Of a stretch of DNA of 64,000 bases, positions 1 to 14,079 are shown piece after piece. The notes beneath the pieces were generated by a model. It worked only from the letters and a program-made list of their open reading frames with translations, was not told the DNA's origin and did no database searches. Each line of letters starts with the position of its first letter. The first letter of the stretch is position 1. Location of the stretch: positions 842,411 to 906,410 of the forward strand of contig VXAA01006453.1 of NCBI GenBank assembly GCA_013399115.1, in the 5' to 3' direction. The translations under genes were made by a program, and so were the position numbers. The DNA comes from Anseranas semipalmata. Lineage: Eukaryota; Chordata; Aves; Anseriformes; Anseranatidae.

Positions 1-414
1 AGCAGCCCTGGGGCTGACATGGGGGCCTAGGCACAGTAAGGGAGTCCCAGTGGTAGGCCCAGACAAGCAGGTCCATCAGTGCCCTCAGGGCCACGACACG
101 TTTGAACTTGAACTATTATGGGTAATTCATCTAGCTAGCATGGTTCCCATATTACTACTTTTAAAATTTGATGTATAAGTAAAGAGCGCTGGGAATTAAT
201 TGTCAGTTAAGAACACTTCTCATTTTTAACTCTGCTGGTATCTCTTTGTGCTCTCTTTAAACGTGGAAGAAGGAAGATTCAGAGGATGGTAACTCGGATA
301 GCCTAGCTTCAGCATCCAGAAAGACACTGCAACAAGTAACCAAACAGCCATTCTATGTGCACCGAGAAGAGAACAGGGTAATAAATACCAGCCAACTGAG
401 ATTTGACAGGACCA

Positions 415-1055
415 CATCATGTCAGACCAACATAATTTTCTCCTGTGATAGAGTAATCAGTCTTAGGGGTGTGGAGAAGCAGTAGATTTGACACATCATG
501 ACTTTGGTAAAGCTTTTGATACAGGCTTATAGGATGTCATTAGCAATCTAGAGAAATAATAGCCTAGGTGAAACTACTGCAGAATGGGTGAAACAGGCTG
601 GAAAGCCATCATCAGAGCAGAACTACCAACTGTTCACTGTCAGAGCAGAGGGGTTATGGTGAGCACAGGTTTTAGGGGGTTGTTCTGGATCCATGGCTAT
701 TAAGTATTTTCATGAATGGCTTGGATCCTGAGACCAAGAATGTTTATCAAACCCAAAGGAAATCCAGCAAAAGGTGTCAGACACACTGAGGAGCCAGATT
801 AGAATTCAAAATTATCTCAATGCATATAAAAAAAATGAAAATAATACATGTAATTCAATAAAGGCACTGGAAACCAATATGGTTCAGCAGGATGGAACTA
901 ATACAAAACATGGAGGAAACACCAGGGCAGCAGCTCCTTAGAAAAGCCCTAGATACTACAACTCATTACAAACAACACAAAAGCAAAGCCCAATAAACAG
1001 AGGACAGCAAACACCATTCTGAGTGGTGTCCAGACAGCTACAAAAAAAGTGTAGC
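415..1055 (+). mobile_element. Ancient CR1-family LINE remnant (reverse transcriptase region)
   Basis: Read on the plus strand, the segment follows the order of CR1 ORF2 from amniotes: a stretch like GACTTTGGTAAAGCTTTTGA (the DFxKAFD block of the reverse transcriptase) near 500-520, then AGCCTAGGTGAAACTAC, GGGTGAAACAGGCTGGAAA, a degraded 'SVLGP' block near 670, TATTTTCATGAATGGCTTGG near 703, AGATTAGAATTCAAAATTA near 798, and the TTCTGAGTGGTGT block near 1017. Stops and indels interrupt every frame, so it is a dead fossil. It is more like the CR1 types shared with turtles and crocodiles than young bird CR1. Ends are approximate. Confidence 0.75.
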
Positions 1056-2269
1056 AAAGTTAATATAATGCTTATCTTTAAAGGACTGACTTCCTTTATC
1101 AAATTCCTTCACTAGAATATAGATGTTTGACTACAGGACATTCACAACTGTTAATTCAAACCATACTTGACAGCAGAAGCACAGATTCTCTATGAAATAG
1201 CAGTCAGTCCCCCCATGAACTCCTCGAGGTGGACAGACTGACATGAGCTCCCTCCTTCCTCTCCCTTCACATTAACACCTCTCACTTCAGGAAAAAGTCA
1301 ATGTAAGTGTGTATGAGCTCTAGGTATGTAAAAGGCACTGTATGTACAGCTGAGTGCTGAGTTGAGGTTTTTACCAAATCAACAGGACAGCTCATTGCCA
1401 TAAGCTATATGGCAACACACCCTATATTCCCATGCTTGATGCTGGAACTACAAATGGGACTTACAGGAGCAGGAGAGCCCAGTTCCTTCTGACTGATGCA
1501 CTATGACATACCAAAAGAAATACTATATTAAAGGAGAAAAAGATTAACAGGCACTGGAAATTTGAGTGTCTAGACTAGGGATTAGCAAAGTAGTTTGCAC
1601 AAACTAAGGTTTGACCCAAACATTGCTGCAACCTCCAACACAATTCACATACCAAAATTTCAGGAAATACTATAAACCTTCTAATCCCATTTCACTGTTT
1701 CTTTTGTGCACATACACTTCTCCCTTTCAGTGACAGAATGGACTAAGTTGCTCTTCTGATGTTGAAAGCACATCATTTGTGTTCTGACATGGTTCAAGGG
1801 ACCAGCAACTGTTTAAGTAGTGAAATTAATGCCATAAGCAGGGGAGTAAGGGAAAGGAATTAATGCCATGCACATCTGTGAAAATTTGAGGGCCTCATTC
1901 CTCAACGCAGTGCTATACCTCTAGGCCTGATCACTTGTAAGACAGCAATAATATAATATAGACAGTGCCATTCACCTCCATGCATTGTCTGCCACCAGAC
2001 AAGACACACCAACTCCAACATTGAGAAAACAGCCACTAAAACCAGAGCAGTTTGAGAACTCAAGAGTCCCAAGATTTTTGTTTGTTTGTTTTCTGGCTTG
2101 GCCAAATTCAAAAAGTATAACCGTACTCCAGGGGCCAGGAGGAACCATCACTCAACAGGAGTAAGGTATGCAAAACTAATCATTTTGCAGTTACTGTGAA
2201 GCTAGCCTAACAGCAGTTTTATATGAACAGCAGTAGGGTCCAGGGAGATGTACACTTTGCAGCTCTTAC
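1056..2269. other. Non-coding stretch, nothing recognised
   Basis: AT-rich sequence between the two CR1 remnants. GGGTCCAGGGAGA at 2236-2248 is repeated at 2306-2318 at the CR1 start, so the junction may be a small target-site-like duplication or an older CR1 piece. No exon, tRNA or promoter seen. Confidence 0.6.
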
Positions 2270-2633
2270 ATATCATTCTGGGGTTATTTAGCCAAGAGAA
2301 GAGAAGGGTCCAGGGAGACCTTATAGCAGCAGCCTTCCAGTATTTAAAGGGGGTCTACAGGAAAGATGGGAAGAGACTCTTTATCAGGGAGTGTAGTGGT
2401 ACAGCAAAGGGTAATGGCTTTAAACTAAAAGAGGGCAGGTTTAGATTAGATGTTAGGAGGAAATTCTTTACTCAGGGGGTGGGGAGGCACTGGCACAGGC
2501 TGCCCAGAGAAGCTGTGGATGTCCCATCCCTGGAGGTGTTCAAGGACAGGTTGGATGGGGCTTTGGGCAACGTGGTCTAGTGGGAGGGGTCCCTGCCCAT
2601 GGCAAGGAGTTGGAACTAGGTGATCTTTAAGGT
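2270..2633 (+). mobile_element. CR1 LINE 3' fragment, avian type
   Basis: Plus-strand match to the CR1 3' region: GAGAAGAGAAGG-like start, CTTTATCAGGGAGTGTAGTG, GGTAATGGCTTTAAACTA, TTAGATTAGATGTTAGGAGG, AGGCACTGGCACAGGCTGCC, CCATCCCTGGAGGTGTTCAA, and TTGGAACTAGGTGATCTTTA. The encoded strip (RLDVRRKFFTQGVGRHW, LEVFKDRLDGALGN) is the familiar CR1 tail; the 110-codon open frame at 2248-2580 is therefore transposon, not a gene. Similarity stops near 2633, before the usual terminal octamer repeats, so the 3' end is lost. It is 5'-truncated, the normal state for CR1. Confidence 0.92.
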
Positions 2634-5600
2634 GATTTATCCCACTGCCCCCCCATACTGCCACCACCACAACACCCAGCCCTGCCAGCACCTTCCTCCC
2701 ACCAGCCCTGCAGGCCCAAAGCCCTTCATCAAAGGTGTCCCCCTCTGAACTGGTTCAATGCCAGCTTCAACCCTGGGGATTTAGTTACCACCTAGCTGGC
2801 TGAGCAGATCCCTCTCTTCTCAGAACACAAGCCAGGGCCAAGTTACCTCTGAAAAACACAGTGGAGCTGCTGGGGCCCACATGTGAGACTTTCCTGTATG
2901 GACTCACTCTGCTTGCTCCATACACTGGCCCAGTGACCTGATGATAAGCCTCAAGAGAGGACAGGACAGCACAGCACTGCCACCAGCAACCAGATGCTGA
3001 GCACAGCAGTGCTTGGGGATGCTACGGACACACGTGCTGCTCTGCAACCCCTACACCAACACATAGATGGGCTCTGAGCGGCACAGTGCACAGACAGGGC
3101 AGGACTGGGAGCTGCAGCAGCTCCCAAGAAATTCTCAGAAGATACTGCTTGCTGGGGAGCAAGCTACTGTCAATGGGCCGAATCTGTGAGACGGTGTCTC
3201 AAAGGCCTTTTGCCAAGGGCAGTTGTTTTAGAGAGGGTATTGCATTCCCATATGGGGTTTATGAATCCCAGTGTGCACTTAGCTCTTATGCCTCAAGAAA
3301 TAACCCATATACTTCTCTGAAAAATTGCACAAAATACTTTAAGAGAAGAGGCTGTGCCTGACAGCAATAAGGCCTATTTTATTCATGCTTTAACTGTGTA
3401 AAGCATTTTAAATGTGGTTTGGGAACCATGCTCTTACAGAACTTCTGTTATGAAATGTTAATAAAAGTCACCACAATTAAATAGAACCATCCCTGTTCTT
3501 TGAGAAGTACAAGTGCTGACAAAGGAGCTCAGAAATTGATTTGAATGTTTTGTTTGTATATTGCACAAACTGGAGTAACAGAATGGAAGTTGTAAACCAA
3601 CTTGAATTGATCAGCTCCCACACCAGCAAACCAGTCACAAGAAATTTTCTACTGGCATCAGCTCTGGACTATCTTGAGGTCTGCTGCCAGTTCCAAACTG
3701 GGCTGGAGAGACCAGTGGTGGATCCCCAGCAGAGGCTGTTTTCAATGCCCTCTTTAAAGAGACTGTGGCCAGCAAACCACAGTTGCCAGCTTACATACAG
3801 GTTTTCTCCAGGGTCTGTGGCAAAGAGAGCTGTAGCCACCCAGTATTCTATCCCAAGGGACAGTGGGAGTGAGAGGCAGGGAAAGCCTGCTAGGGCTTGC
3901 TTTTCAACACCACTGCTTGGCAAGATGCCTCTTCATCTCCCTATTCTTTTCCACTGCTTCCTGGTATTTATTGCCTTTTGTGCATGCAGAGGCCATTCTC
4001 TGCTCTATTCTTCTGAATAGCCCTGAGAAACCCTTTCTCTCAGTTCCTGTTTCACAGCTAGGAAGTCACAGGATCCTAGCAAGCATTTCTGATTTTGCTT
4101 TTCTCTCCTTCCCTCAGTTTTACCAGACGTTGAGCTGTTGACAATGAAAGCATCCTCAAGCATCTGGCCTGAAAAGGTAGAAATCCTGTATGAGGCAAGA
4201 AAGGCAAAGCAACTATTTTTCTGTGTTTGGTTTCCACAGCAACTTTCTCCCCACACCCATCACTTTCTGGACACCACTCTCAGAGCTTCCTCCAAGAGGC
4301 ACAGAAGATGGCACGATGTTTTGCATGTTATTGCCTACGGCCTGGATGCAGCAAACATCACATCCTCCCATGGTGTGTGTCACAAGCAGCCAGACCTCAT
4401 GGGTTACTGGCATAAAGGATTCAGAAATGGGATGATGCTGACTTACAGATCAGAACAGTGGGTTGATGGATGAGGCTTGGCCATTACCTTTCAAATAGAC
4501 TTGCCATGGTTTGGCAAGCTGGTGTTTTGGACAGTTTTGGGGAAGAAAATAGGCAACACAAGAGAGGGAAACAGCGCAAGGAGAGTTTACAGAAGGAGCC
4601 AGGGGAGAGGGTGTTTAAAAAAAAGACAACTATGTTACTACCTCCACAGTCAGCCTTAAAATATTAGAAGAAACAAACAGATGTGTCTCAGCAGGAACCA
4701 AAGAAAGTAACTATCTTTAAAGGAAGGTTAACAAGGGGCAAGATAACATTCTATGCTATTCTCCTCAGTGGCCCTACCATATGATATTCATGCCTTCTCT
4801 GCTTTACAAAATTTGAACAGAACATTTCCACTATCAAAATCCCATGGCTAACAGTGTATTAAGTGGAGAGGTCATGTGTGGGCAAATTGCCTTGAATATA
4901 GCAATTAAAACTTACTTTAAATCAAATGCTTCATCTGATATACTATTCTACAACAACTTGAAATATGTTTCAAAGGTTTCATACTTGGTTTAGACAGCAC
5001 TTTTACACTTGCCTCTTTGTAACTCATTGAACGAGAAATGGGAGTAGAAAGAGAACAACACACAGCAAGGAGAACGGATGAAGGATAAAGGGACAAAGAA
5101 TTGCATAATGCTGAGACTGAGGGAATTATTTGATACCATTATTTGTTAGGATTACCTTATTTTGGATGAGTATCACCATTCTTTTGAGACCAAGAAAACA
5201 GCAAAGGCACAGAAGGAAGACTGAAAAAAGAACACACATTTTGTGAGGGGTTGAGCAACATCTCACCTAACTAATGCTAAAGATCCCTTAAAGTGTGCAC
5301 AGAAAGGCTGGAATCCTTCAGAGATTTGTCTGATTCCTACTTTGACCTCTGGTGTAGGTGCTGATAAACCTGGAAAGCTACTATGTAATGGATTCCAAGT
5401 ATGGTAGTATCCAGTGCATAGCAGGAGAAAAAAAACAACAAATATGGATGATGCAGCCAAGTGTGTCATTTGTGTAATAAAGATGATTATTGTAAGTTGA
5501 GATAAATGCTCATCATCTGATCTGCAGGATCCTGAGAGTCCTTGTCTGAGAGACTGGCAAGCCAGAGGAAGAAGAGGTTGGTCAACAACAGAGCTAGATG

Positions 5601-8600
5601 TGGACACATGCACTTCGGGATATTTAGTGCTTTTGCAAACAGAGCATCACATACACTGTGCAGAGCCCTTAGTTTTCAGCCAGTTCTGACTCCAAAAGTA
5701 CACTCAGCTAACGCGTATCTCTCTGAATGTCTATGATGAGCTGTGGTTCTCCAGTAGTTTCAGACACCACTATCCTCATTCAGCTTCTCAGTATACGGAA
5801 ATGTAGCATCTGTCCTACCACAGTCCGAGCTCCTTGCTTTCATGTCTAAGAACTGACAACCTTGTTTCTGAGGCAGCTATGTAACCTCTGCCTACTGATC
5901 CTACTTAGACATCTTGTTAGTGACTTGTGTAGGAACATTCTCTTTGTGATATTTCATCCTGATCCCCCATGTCCTTGTCTATAGGAGGGAGGAATGCTTC
6001 CAGGAAGAACATCTTGATCACTTTGACCAGGTCCCAAAAGGTATGCAAAGTAGCATGGGATAACAACTAGAGGACTGCCAGAGGTAACACACAATACACA
6101 AACACCAGCACTAAAGCACTCAGTCTGCACCCATTCTGCAGACAGCAGCTATAAAGAGCGTGGGGTACTCACTGTCATGCTGGTTATATGAGCTCAGCAC
6201 CACACTGCATGCAGACAAGGTACTTCCACATGCAGCGACTGGCCTCAACATGACCCAAACTCTCTCCAGCCCCAGGTAGATTAGCAGTCCATGCATAAAT
6301 CATGCCAAATTGGATTCCCCTCTGGATACAACCCACAGTTTGCATTTGCCTGATGTATATTCATTGCAGAATAGTAACCTAAGATGGAACTTATTCTACA
6401 ACCTCACATGACAAGTGCATGATACTGTCATTGTTATTGTGCTCTCCTGCTGGCCAAGACAGATTTTCCCTATATTTAATAAGAGATGACCTTTTTAAAT
6501 TATGTCCATCTTTGATTCAGCTATGCAATCCTTGAACAGGCCTTGAAGCAGTTAGCAAGGGCTGGATCCTGCAAAGCTTTCTGGCCCAGCTAACAAGAGG
6601 CAAGAAGAAATTGCCCATAACTGGAGTGAGGGGACATGATGCCCTATGGCATCCTTCTCGATTTTTGTTTTTAGGAGTGTTATATAAAGCAACAGTAGAA
6701 GCCAAAAGGGCTTCAAAGAGTGCCTGAGGGCACTCCCTTCCAAACAGCTCTGAGGAAATAAAGCTGCTCAGAGTCATGGAAATCCAGACCCCAGATGAGG
6801 TGAAGCAGCTGCCAATGCCTGTTTCTTCCCTGAGTTTGAAGTCTAATGCATACATATTTCCATTATGCAAAACTGAAAATTTATGACAATTTTTGGTTTT
6901 AATATGACATTTGTATACATTGAATTTGTGTAAACACCCATATGTCCAGACACATCTGACTTTGTGCTCATTTGATCTTCATCTCATTTCCTGGAGTAGA
7001 GCGATTTTTTGCCCCTATTTGGGGAATTTTGTTGTAACATGAAGGCCACCATTTTTGCTGACGGAAATCCTTTATGCTTCTATATTTCTCTCTAGGAGAA
7101 AACCAATGTGAAGAAAACCCTGAAAAATGGAGTGAAGGGAAAGTCTTCAAAATTACTGAGCCCCAGCATGAAACAGGAGAGCGAGGTCTATGTTTTTTTT
7201 TTTTCCCCCTGAAACAGCACTTGTTTTCCAAACACAAGCATCTCTATCCATAAATATCCATGACAACATCTATCCATGATGAGGGAAAAGATATGGCAGC
7301 ACACTCTTTGAATACTTAAGGGATTAGGCAGTTGATACTGACACCCCTACCAGAACAACAGCACGGTCAGAAAGAAATCCCAATGGGTAGCTGGCAACAC
7401 AATGCCTCTGGGAATGAAGGTTTTGTACAGAGGAGTGATGGTCACATGAATATGATGCTGTCTGCTTTCAGACATCTGTTTAGTGTCACAGAGCGAACCT
7501 CCTTAGCAAAAGCCAACTAGGTTACTCACTGTATATAGGAGTACTGCTCTACTAAATGCTATACATATACAGTTTGTAAAAGTGAGTTTTGAGGTCTCAG
7601 AGTAAAAAAAGACACCATAGGCTGTTGCATTTGTTCTTCCAGAAAAATATCCCTGTCTTTGCAGACATTTAAATACATTAAGAATCACCCAGGTTTCCAA
7701 GTAATTTTGAATTATTAAAATAAGAAAAAGGAACAGTGTTGTATTTGTCTGCTAAGTGTTAGATGCTCAGTGGCCATCTAGTCACTACTTGAACCCAGAT
7801 TTATAGTACATCATTCGATACCAAGACACAGATGATGCCCTCTTGATTACCTGGTAGCACCTATGAGACCAATAAGACAGTTCAAATGGGGATGGGATAG
7901 GTCTTCATTAAATGTATGTCACAAATTGTTTCCCTGTGCCCACTTCCCCACCTATGCTGCCTGCACAGACACAACATGTGCGTGTGCATCCTGTGCCGAT
8001 GCACTAACCTATTCCCTTTGAACTCAAGTGGCCTACATTCATCCTTTTTCTCCCAGTGAATCACAACTGTCTAGAGTGACAGATGCAACCACAGATATTT
8101 TTGCAGAGGAGAAAGCAACTTCAGGTCTGATAAGGTGAGGATGGGGGGCAGTGTTATGCTATTCCCCAGGCCAACAGAAGGTAGCAGCTAAGTGACATGG
8201 AGAACAGAAGGCTGAGAATAGGCAGCTGAATTTCCAAGGAAAAATAACCTCCCCCAGTGAAGTCAGGATAGTTTTTTGGAGTTTTGTTTGTTTTATACCT
8301 GCTGAATGCCTCAAGTCAAAAGGGGAAATAAAGCTACACTAGCCCCCAGCTTTCTACAAAGAAAATACAGTATAAAACATGGACAACACTTAAAAATACA
8401 GCCTACTTTTCCATATTATTTGTCTAGAAAGCTGTGTGAAGAAGCCTCTCCAACAGTGAAGCCAAGGATTTAACTATTTAGAAAACAAAAAAAAAAAACA
8501 GAAAAGCTTCAACGACTAAGATAATAACAATGTTGCTTCCCTTAAAAATCTTAGTCTGAACTCCTGCAGTTGCTGCATGCTTCTTGCTAATGTAGACAGC

Positions 8601-11600
8601 AGCGAACTAGTTAAGACATAAGCAGAGGTCAGCGAGCACTGAGGAGTTGGCACTGCTCACCCAAAGCATTAAAATATTATATTAAGCTTGGGGCTCATTT
8701 TCTTTGCCTTCAAGATCACGCTGTAAGGGCTTTTTGCTAAGGCTAGAAGGATGTTGAAGTAGCTCTTTAATCATTCATCCTCAAGAGTCACAGCTTTAAA
8801 AGGAGAATTAGAAGATTAAGAATAAAATAGCATAATTTTGCAACTAGCCAACGCTCACATTCCGCAGAAATGCACAGGAGGACAAGGGGACAGTTTGATC
8901 CTCCACCAGGGAGAAACCCAGCCCCACACAGATGGGAATTTCTTCCCAGGCTGCAGCAGGAAAAGAATTCTCCTACCACATTTTTGGTAGTGGGGCTTGC
9001 TCAGTCACAGTTTTGAACATTATCCAATTCCGCACCAGCTCTCTCCTCTCCCCACTTTAAATCAACCATGAGAGACCTTGTTACAGCCTCCAGATAGCTG
9101 CACATCCCACAGGCTGAGATGGGTGGCAGAGTGGCCTCATGGAGCAGCTCTCCTGCCTTCGTGCCAGCTAGCGAACTATGCTGGTCCTGCAGACTGGCCC
9201 ACAACCCCTATCAGTTCAATAAGGAACTGCATGGAGCTCATCTTTCCAGGAAATAACATCTGGGTAGGACATGACCTTGAGGAGTCAGGTAACTTACCAC
9301 AATGCTCCACATAGCTCTTCCTCACATTTGCTTTTGAGCATCACACAGAAAGGCTCTTGCCAGGACCTGTTGATTGGGAGTTAGCCAAGCCCAATATTAA
9401 AATGCAACTTGTCTGTAAACCAACAACAAAACTGGCATGTAACAGTCATGTAGCACGACTTTGCATGCCACTGTTGAATCATGACCTGGTTTCTTAGAGA
9501 AGCTCACGAATGACCTTCAGCTCACAAGGCAAAGACTTGTATTTTGGAGGTTCGAAGATAAGATCTAGCCCCAGGGACCTGTACGAGTGCTCTTTCTATA
9601 CTGAGAATGGATATGGTACATATGCATCCATGATTTATTACAAAAATAAATTGTCTTTCTGCACAAGGCAGTTCACTCAGATGTGCTCTCTGCTGTGCAT
9701 CCAACTCTGTGGCATACAACATAGTCTTCTGATAATGGAAAAACTCATTCTCTGTCAGTGAAGATTTGAGAGTATCAGGCCATTGGCATTTTGTTTAGAA
9801 GCCAAATGAAATCCAGTTTAATTGATTAATTTTTCAGTTACTGCATTACTCCAATTCCAGGGCTCAGCAATCAACTTGACAAGACACTCAGAGCCGTGCT
9901 CTGCTCCTGCTTGGGTCTCCATTTGCAAAGGCATTAAATTCACCTCCCCGATAGCAAATTTAATCAAGGATGGTGCATACCAATGAAAAATCATGCAATG
10001 GGCTCATATATGCCTGTCAAATATGAAAAACCCCTGTGTTACACTATGCAGGCCTCTGTCATTCTAGACTTCCACCACATTATTAATAGCAGCCTCCTCA
10101 ACAGCCTTTCTGCTCTGCTTTTTAATCACTGTCAACCAGGAAAAAGTTGGGCTTATAAGGAAGAGCTGAACCACTGAACCAGGCACCACAAAAATGCACG
10201 CATCTGAGTCTCAAAACACTCAGGACAGGTCATGGCCAAAACCACTGTTCATGGAAACCCACAGCTTGCCCACGCACAAAGCCCTGCAGCCCCTCACACG
10301 GCCACTCGTCTCATTCTGCAGATGCAAACTGCGGCAAAACAAACTCAATGATTGCAATGTGACCAGCAAGGATCTTTAAAATCCATTACTGCATCAATCC
10401 CCATGCAATACAAACAGCGCTAATCCTGTAATGTTTGAATGTTTGTGGTCAGCAAAAACACTGCTATACAGAAACCTTGGCCCACAAGCTGGTTTTTGGC
10501 TTGGCTAAATCATAGATCTGATCCGGCAGATTTTGAGAACTGCTATTTTCCAGTTCATTTTTTAAAAGATACTTTGACATTTTAATCTGCTAGGGAGTTT
10601 CTACTCAAACAATTTCCAGAAAGCTTGCGGGAGCCCTGCAGTCAGGTGCCACTTCCCTCACACCACCAAGGCCGCACTGCCAAGGGCCTCCCAGCCCGTC
10701 CACCAACTCAGCCCACCAGCAGCAGTTTCCAACCTGCAAGCAAGTTTTGAAACTAAAAGCTCGTGCATTTGTCATAAGAAAAATGTGTTTGTTTCTTATA
10801 CCTGGAACCGCGACCCTAAACTTTTGCTTCCCAGAGGAGTGTTGTGAGACTATAACCAACGTGGCCAAGAAACATGGTTTCCCTTGTCCTTAAGCTCCAT
10901 CAGAAGCATTTTTGTTAATTTTTAGTTCTTATTGCAAATCATGGCAGCTGAGAATAGGACCAAGTGAGCTCTGTTCACTTCTTCGGGCAGTGCGACAGTC
11001 TAGCTACCTCCCATTGCCCAGGAGCACCAGGCAGGTGCATTTTTCACCACTCAAATTTATTTCACCACAGAGAAGCACAGCTCCAAAAAGCCACCAGTGC
11101 TGTGGTGGTCAAAGAATCTTGCCTGGGCCTTCAGCAGCTTTCCTAAATATGAAGGGAAAAGAACTATATACATATAATCCTATCATCCACTCCATGAAAA
11201 TCACAGGGTTACTCATGAGGATGAGCTCTGCTTTCTCCTCTCCAGAGTTACGCAGAGAGCAGCACAAAGCACAAATGCTTAGTTCGTATTCAGAAGAACG
11301 CAATGTAAAATCTAAGGGTGGTGTAAATTAGCAGTGAAATCCTGACCCAGCGGCAAAATTCCCAGTCACATCAGCAGGACAGCATTTCAGCCACAACAGA
11401 AAATATAAACAGAAACACACTCTACTAATCAAGGCCCCCATTTTCTGCTGCACTTGCCCTGGAAAAGGGGTTATGTTTACAAAACATTCTAATTAATATG
11501 TTGTTAAATAGCCTTCATTCCAGAGAAGACAAGTAATGTGTAAACTTCTAGCTGGAGGTTGTGCTGGTGAGCTAAAGGTTAAATGCAATACAGCTCGTTA

Positions 11601-13950
11601 GAGACATGGAGTCTCTAACACAACTCATTTTCTCCCAAACAGAAAAAGATGTAGAGCCATTCTTCACAGTTCTGGCTCACTCTTGTTGGGTTTTAGCTTT
11701 TCTGGCTCCAGAAGGGAGCGTGGAGATGAACAAACATGAACAAAGGAAACTTGCTGACAGGTTTGTTCAAAGTAGGTTCAAAAAAAAATCATAAAGCAAA
11801 CAGCAGAGCTGTGGTTGCAAGCATAGGGACAGACAGCACTAAAGATATCATATTTAAAAAAAGAAAACCAACCACCAAAAAACTTGAAAGAACTGTCAGA
11901 GAGGGAACAAGATTTGGGAGGTCTACTCTTAAATGAGAGAAAGAGTGTGAAAGAAGAATTGGCTTGTAACACTGCATTACAGTCTGCAATAAACATTTCT
12001 TACTATATCTGGTTGGATGTAAAAGACATTGAGTAACAAGTCTGAACACAGAAGGACAATGGTTTGACAGCACCCAGTCCATCTATTCACCCACATACCC
12101 TAGCTCATGCAGTCTACCTACCACACTGCTGAAGGTGGTCTGAGCAGCAACATGCCAAACTCCAACAGAGAGCAAAACTCCTTAGCAGAGCAGCACCTCC
12201 TACTGAATACAGTGGGTTTAGTGGTTCAAAACAAGATGTGAAATGTGATTTTTGATTAGCACAAAAGGCAGCTGCCACTGAGATCTCTGCAGATGCAGGG
12301 TGTGAGCCAGAGCACACACAGCAGCTCTCACGCCCACCGAGTGACACGCTGCTCAGGATTCAGCCAAGTGCCAGGACAGCATTTTTCAGGTTTTCTCCCT
12401 AATTAGCAGAGGCTTAAGCAACAGGAGCTGCTCCCTCTCTGAAGTCAGTGATGAAAGATGTACTGAACTTCTACAGGAGCACATCCTTCAGGATTTATCT
12501 ACCTTACATGAAGGGCGCTTCACTGTCTGTCAATACACACAATACTTCATACAGATCTCTCCCTTACCCTCTCTTCCCCAAACCAACATTAAAAGGGATA
12601 TTTGAAGTTGTAGAGTTGAGCACTCAGCACAAAGGGCAATCCTGAATTACAAGTCTCAGCACAAAGCTAGTTCTGCCATGCACATCCCGTACAAGCATTA
12701 AGTGGCATGACTGCACACAATGACATGCCAACATGTGCCCTGACACACAGGACTGAGCTCCCTAGAGTTCAGTAACCACGATCTCTTCCCCTGCTTCCCC
12801 ACAATCACACACAAGATAGAACAGAAAAAAGTGGCATGCCAAAAGCATCCAGACCACGTCCCCAGTGATATCTCACACTTCGTAGCTTCTACTAATTTGA
12901 AGCCAGAGATCGTATTCAGGAGGAATCAGCCTGCGACTTGGTCCCCAAGGAGCTGGAGCAGCACCAAGCAAAGAATTCACTGCATGACAAGAGACAGCTT
13001 CCTTCCACATGCGCACTGTGCCATGTTCCTTTCTGGATCATCCCCTGGGGAGAGCTGTGGGGAAACAAGACCTCTTTTCCTCGGCAGCATTTTGAAGGTG
13101 TACCGCTGCTAGGCTAGCACCTCCTCCTCTTCAAAGCCAGGCTGTCTCAGGATGGATTTTCCTCTCTCCTAACATCATCCTCCACAAACATAGCGGGGCT
13201 CCGTAATTGCCCTGGTGGAAGTTACTTCTTCCTCTCCTGCCCTGTTGCCCAGTCCTGCTGTACATTTTGGCGTTCCTTGTGGAGGGGAAGAGCTACCACG
13301 ACACCCCATGCATTAGGGGTGCTTTGGAAGAACTTGCTCCATCTCAGCCAGAAAATCAAAGCTCTCTGCTGTTGGCACCTCCTCTCCTATTTCACTGATT
13401 TTAAAGGGACAAACGTTGCCCACAACAGAGTGAAAACAGAAAACGAAGAATGAAAGCAAAGCAAAACCCAGAACCACACCGTGCCAGGGAAGAAGCCGAG
13501 CTCCCTTTGCCTTCTCCCAGGCCTTGATGCCAGGCCTGCCATTGAATTGAATGCAAATTGAATCTAGGTCTTCTCCAAAAACCTTATGAGAGGCCAAGAT
13601 GTTCTTAAACTCGAGACACAGGATATTCAAATACCCATCCCATGATCCCATTTCTGCTCAGCTGTAGCAGCACTGTGAAGTGCATTTGTCCCCTTATACC
13701 TCATTGCCTGGGTGGGCAGCAAAGACAGGTGTAGAGCAGAATGCACCAACAGCCTGTGACTGCCCCGGCTTGCCTCAGGTGGGGGGAGCAGTACCTCTCA
13801 TATTCGGAAAGATCTCAAGGTATCATATAAGCCTGCTGCTGTTTTCCTTCACAGCTTCATTTCTGCCTCTGATTGCATATGCAAGCACCAGGGCACAGGC
13901 TATAAAGTCTGAGCCTGTAATTGATACAGAGATCTGCCTGCTTTTCAGAT
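2634..13950. other. Non-coding stretch, nothing recognised
   Basis: About 11.3 kb without a supportable gene. Open frames up to about 160 codons occur on both strands but have no familiar motifs, overlap each other, and lack flanking splice signals of the right phase. A few A/T runs (around 7190 and 8490) are the only simple repeats. It may be intron or intergenic. Confidence 0.6.
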
Positions 13951-13954
13951 GTTT

Positions 13955-13968
13955 GTTACCATGGCAAT
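13955..13968. promoter_or_regulatory. RFX-type X-box palindrome
   Basis: GTTACCATGGCAAT matches the RFX factor palindrome GTTGCCATGGCAAC at 12 of 14 positions. RFX sites drive ciliary and developmental genes and often lie near promoters; occupancy here is unknown. Confidence 0.4.
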
Positions 13969-14079
13969 ACCATAGTAATTTCTAGTTTGTTTTGTTGCTT
14001 TTGTGGGTTTTTTTTGTTTGTTTTTTTAAAGCGAGGTTCTCACCCACTGCAAACAGAGCCAGTTCCCATTTGTGAGAAG

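Noticed and set aside
2248..2580. 110-codon open frame with a protein-like sequence
   Set aside because: It is the tail of a CR1 retrotransposon, annotated as a mobile element.
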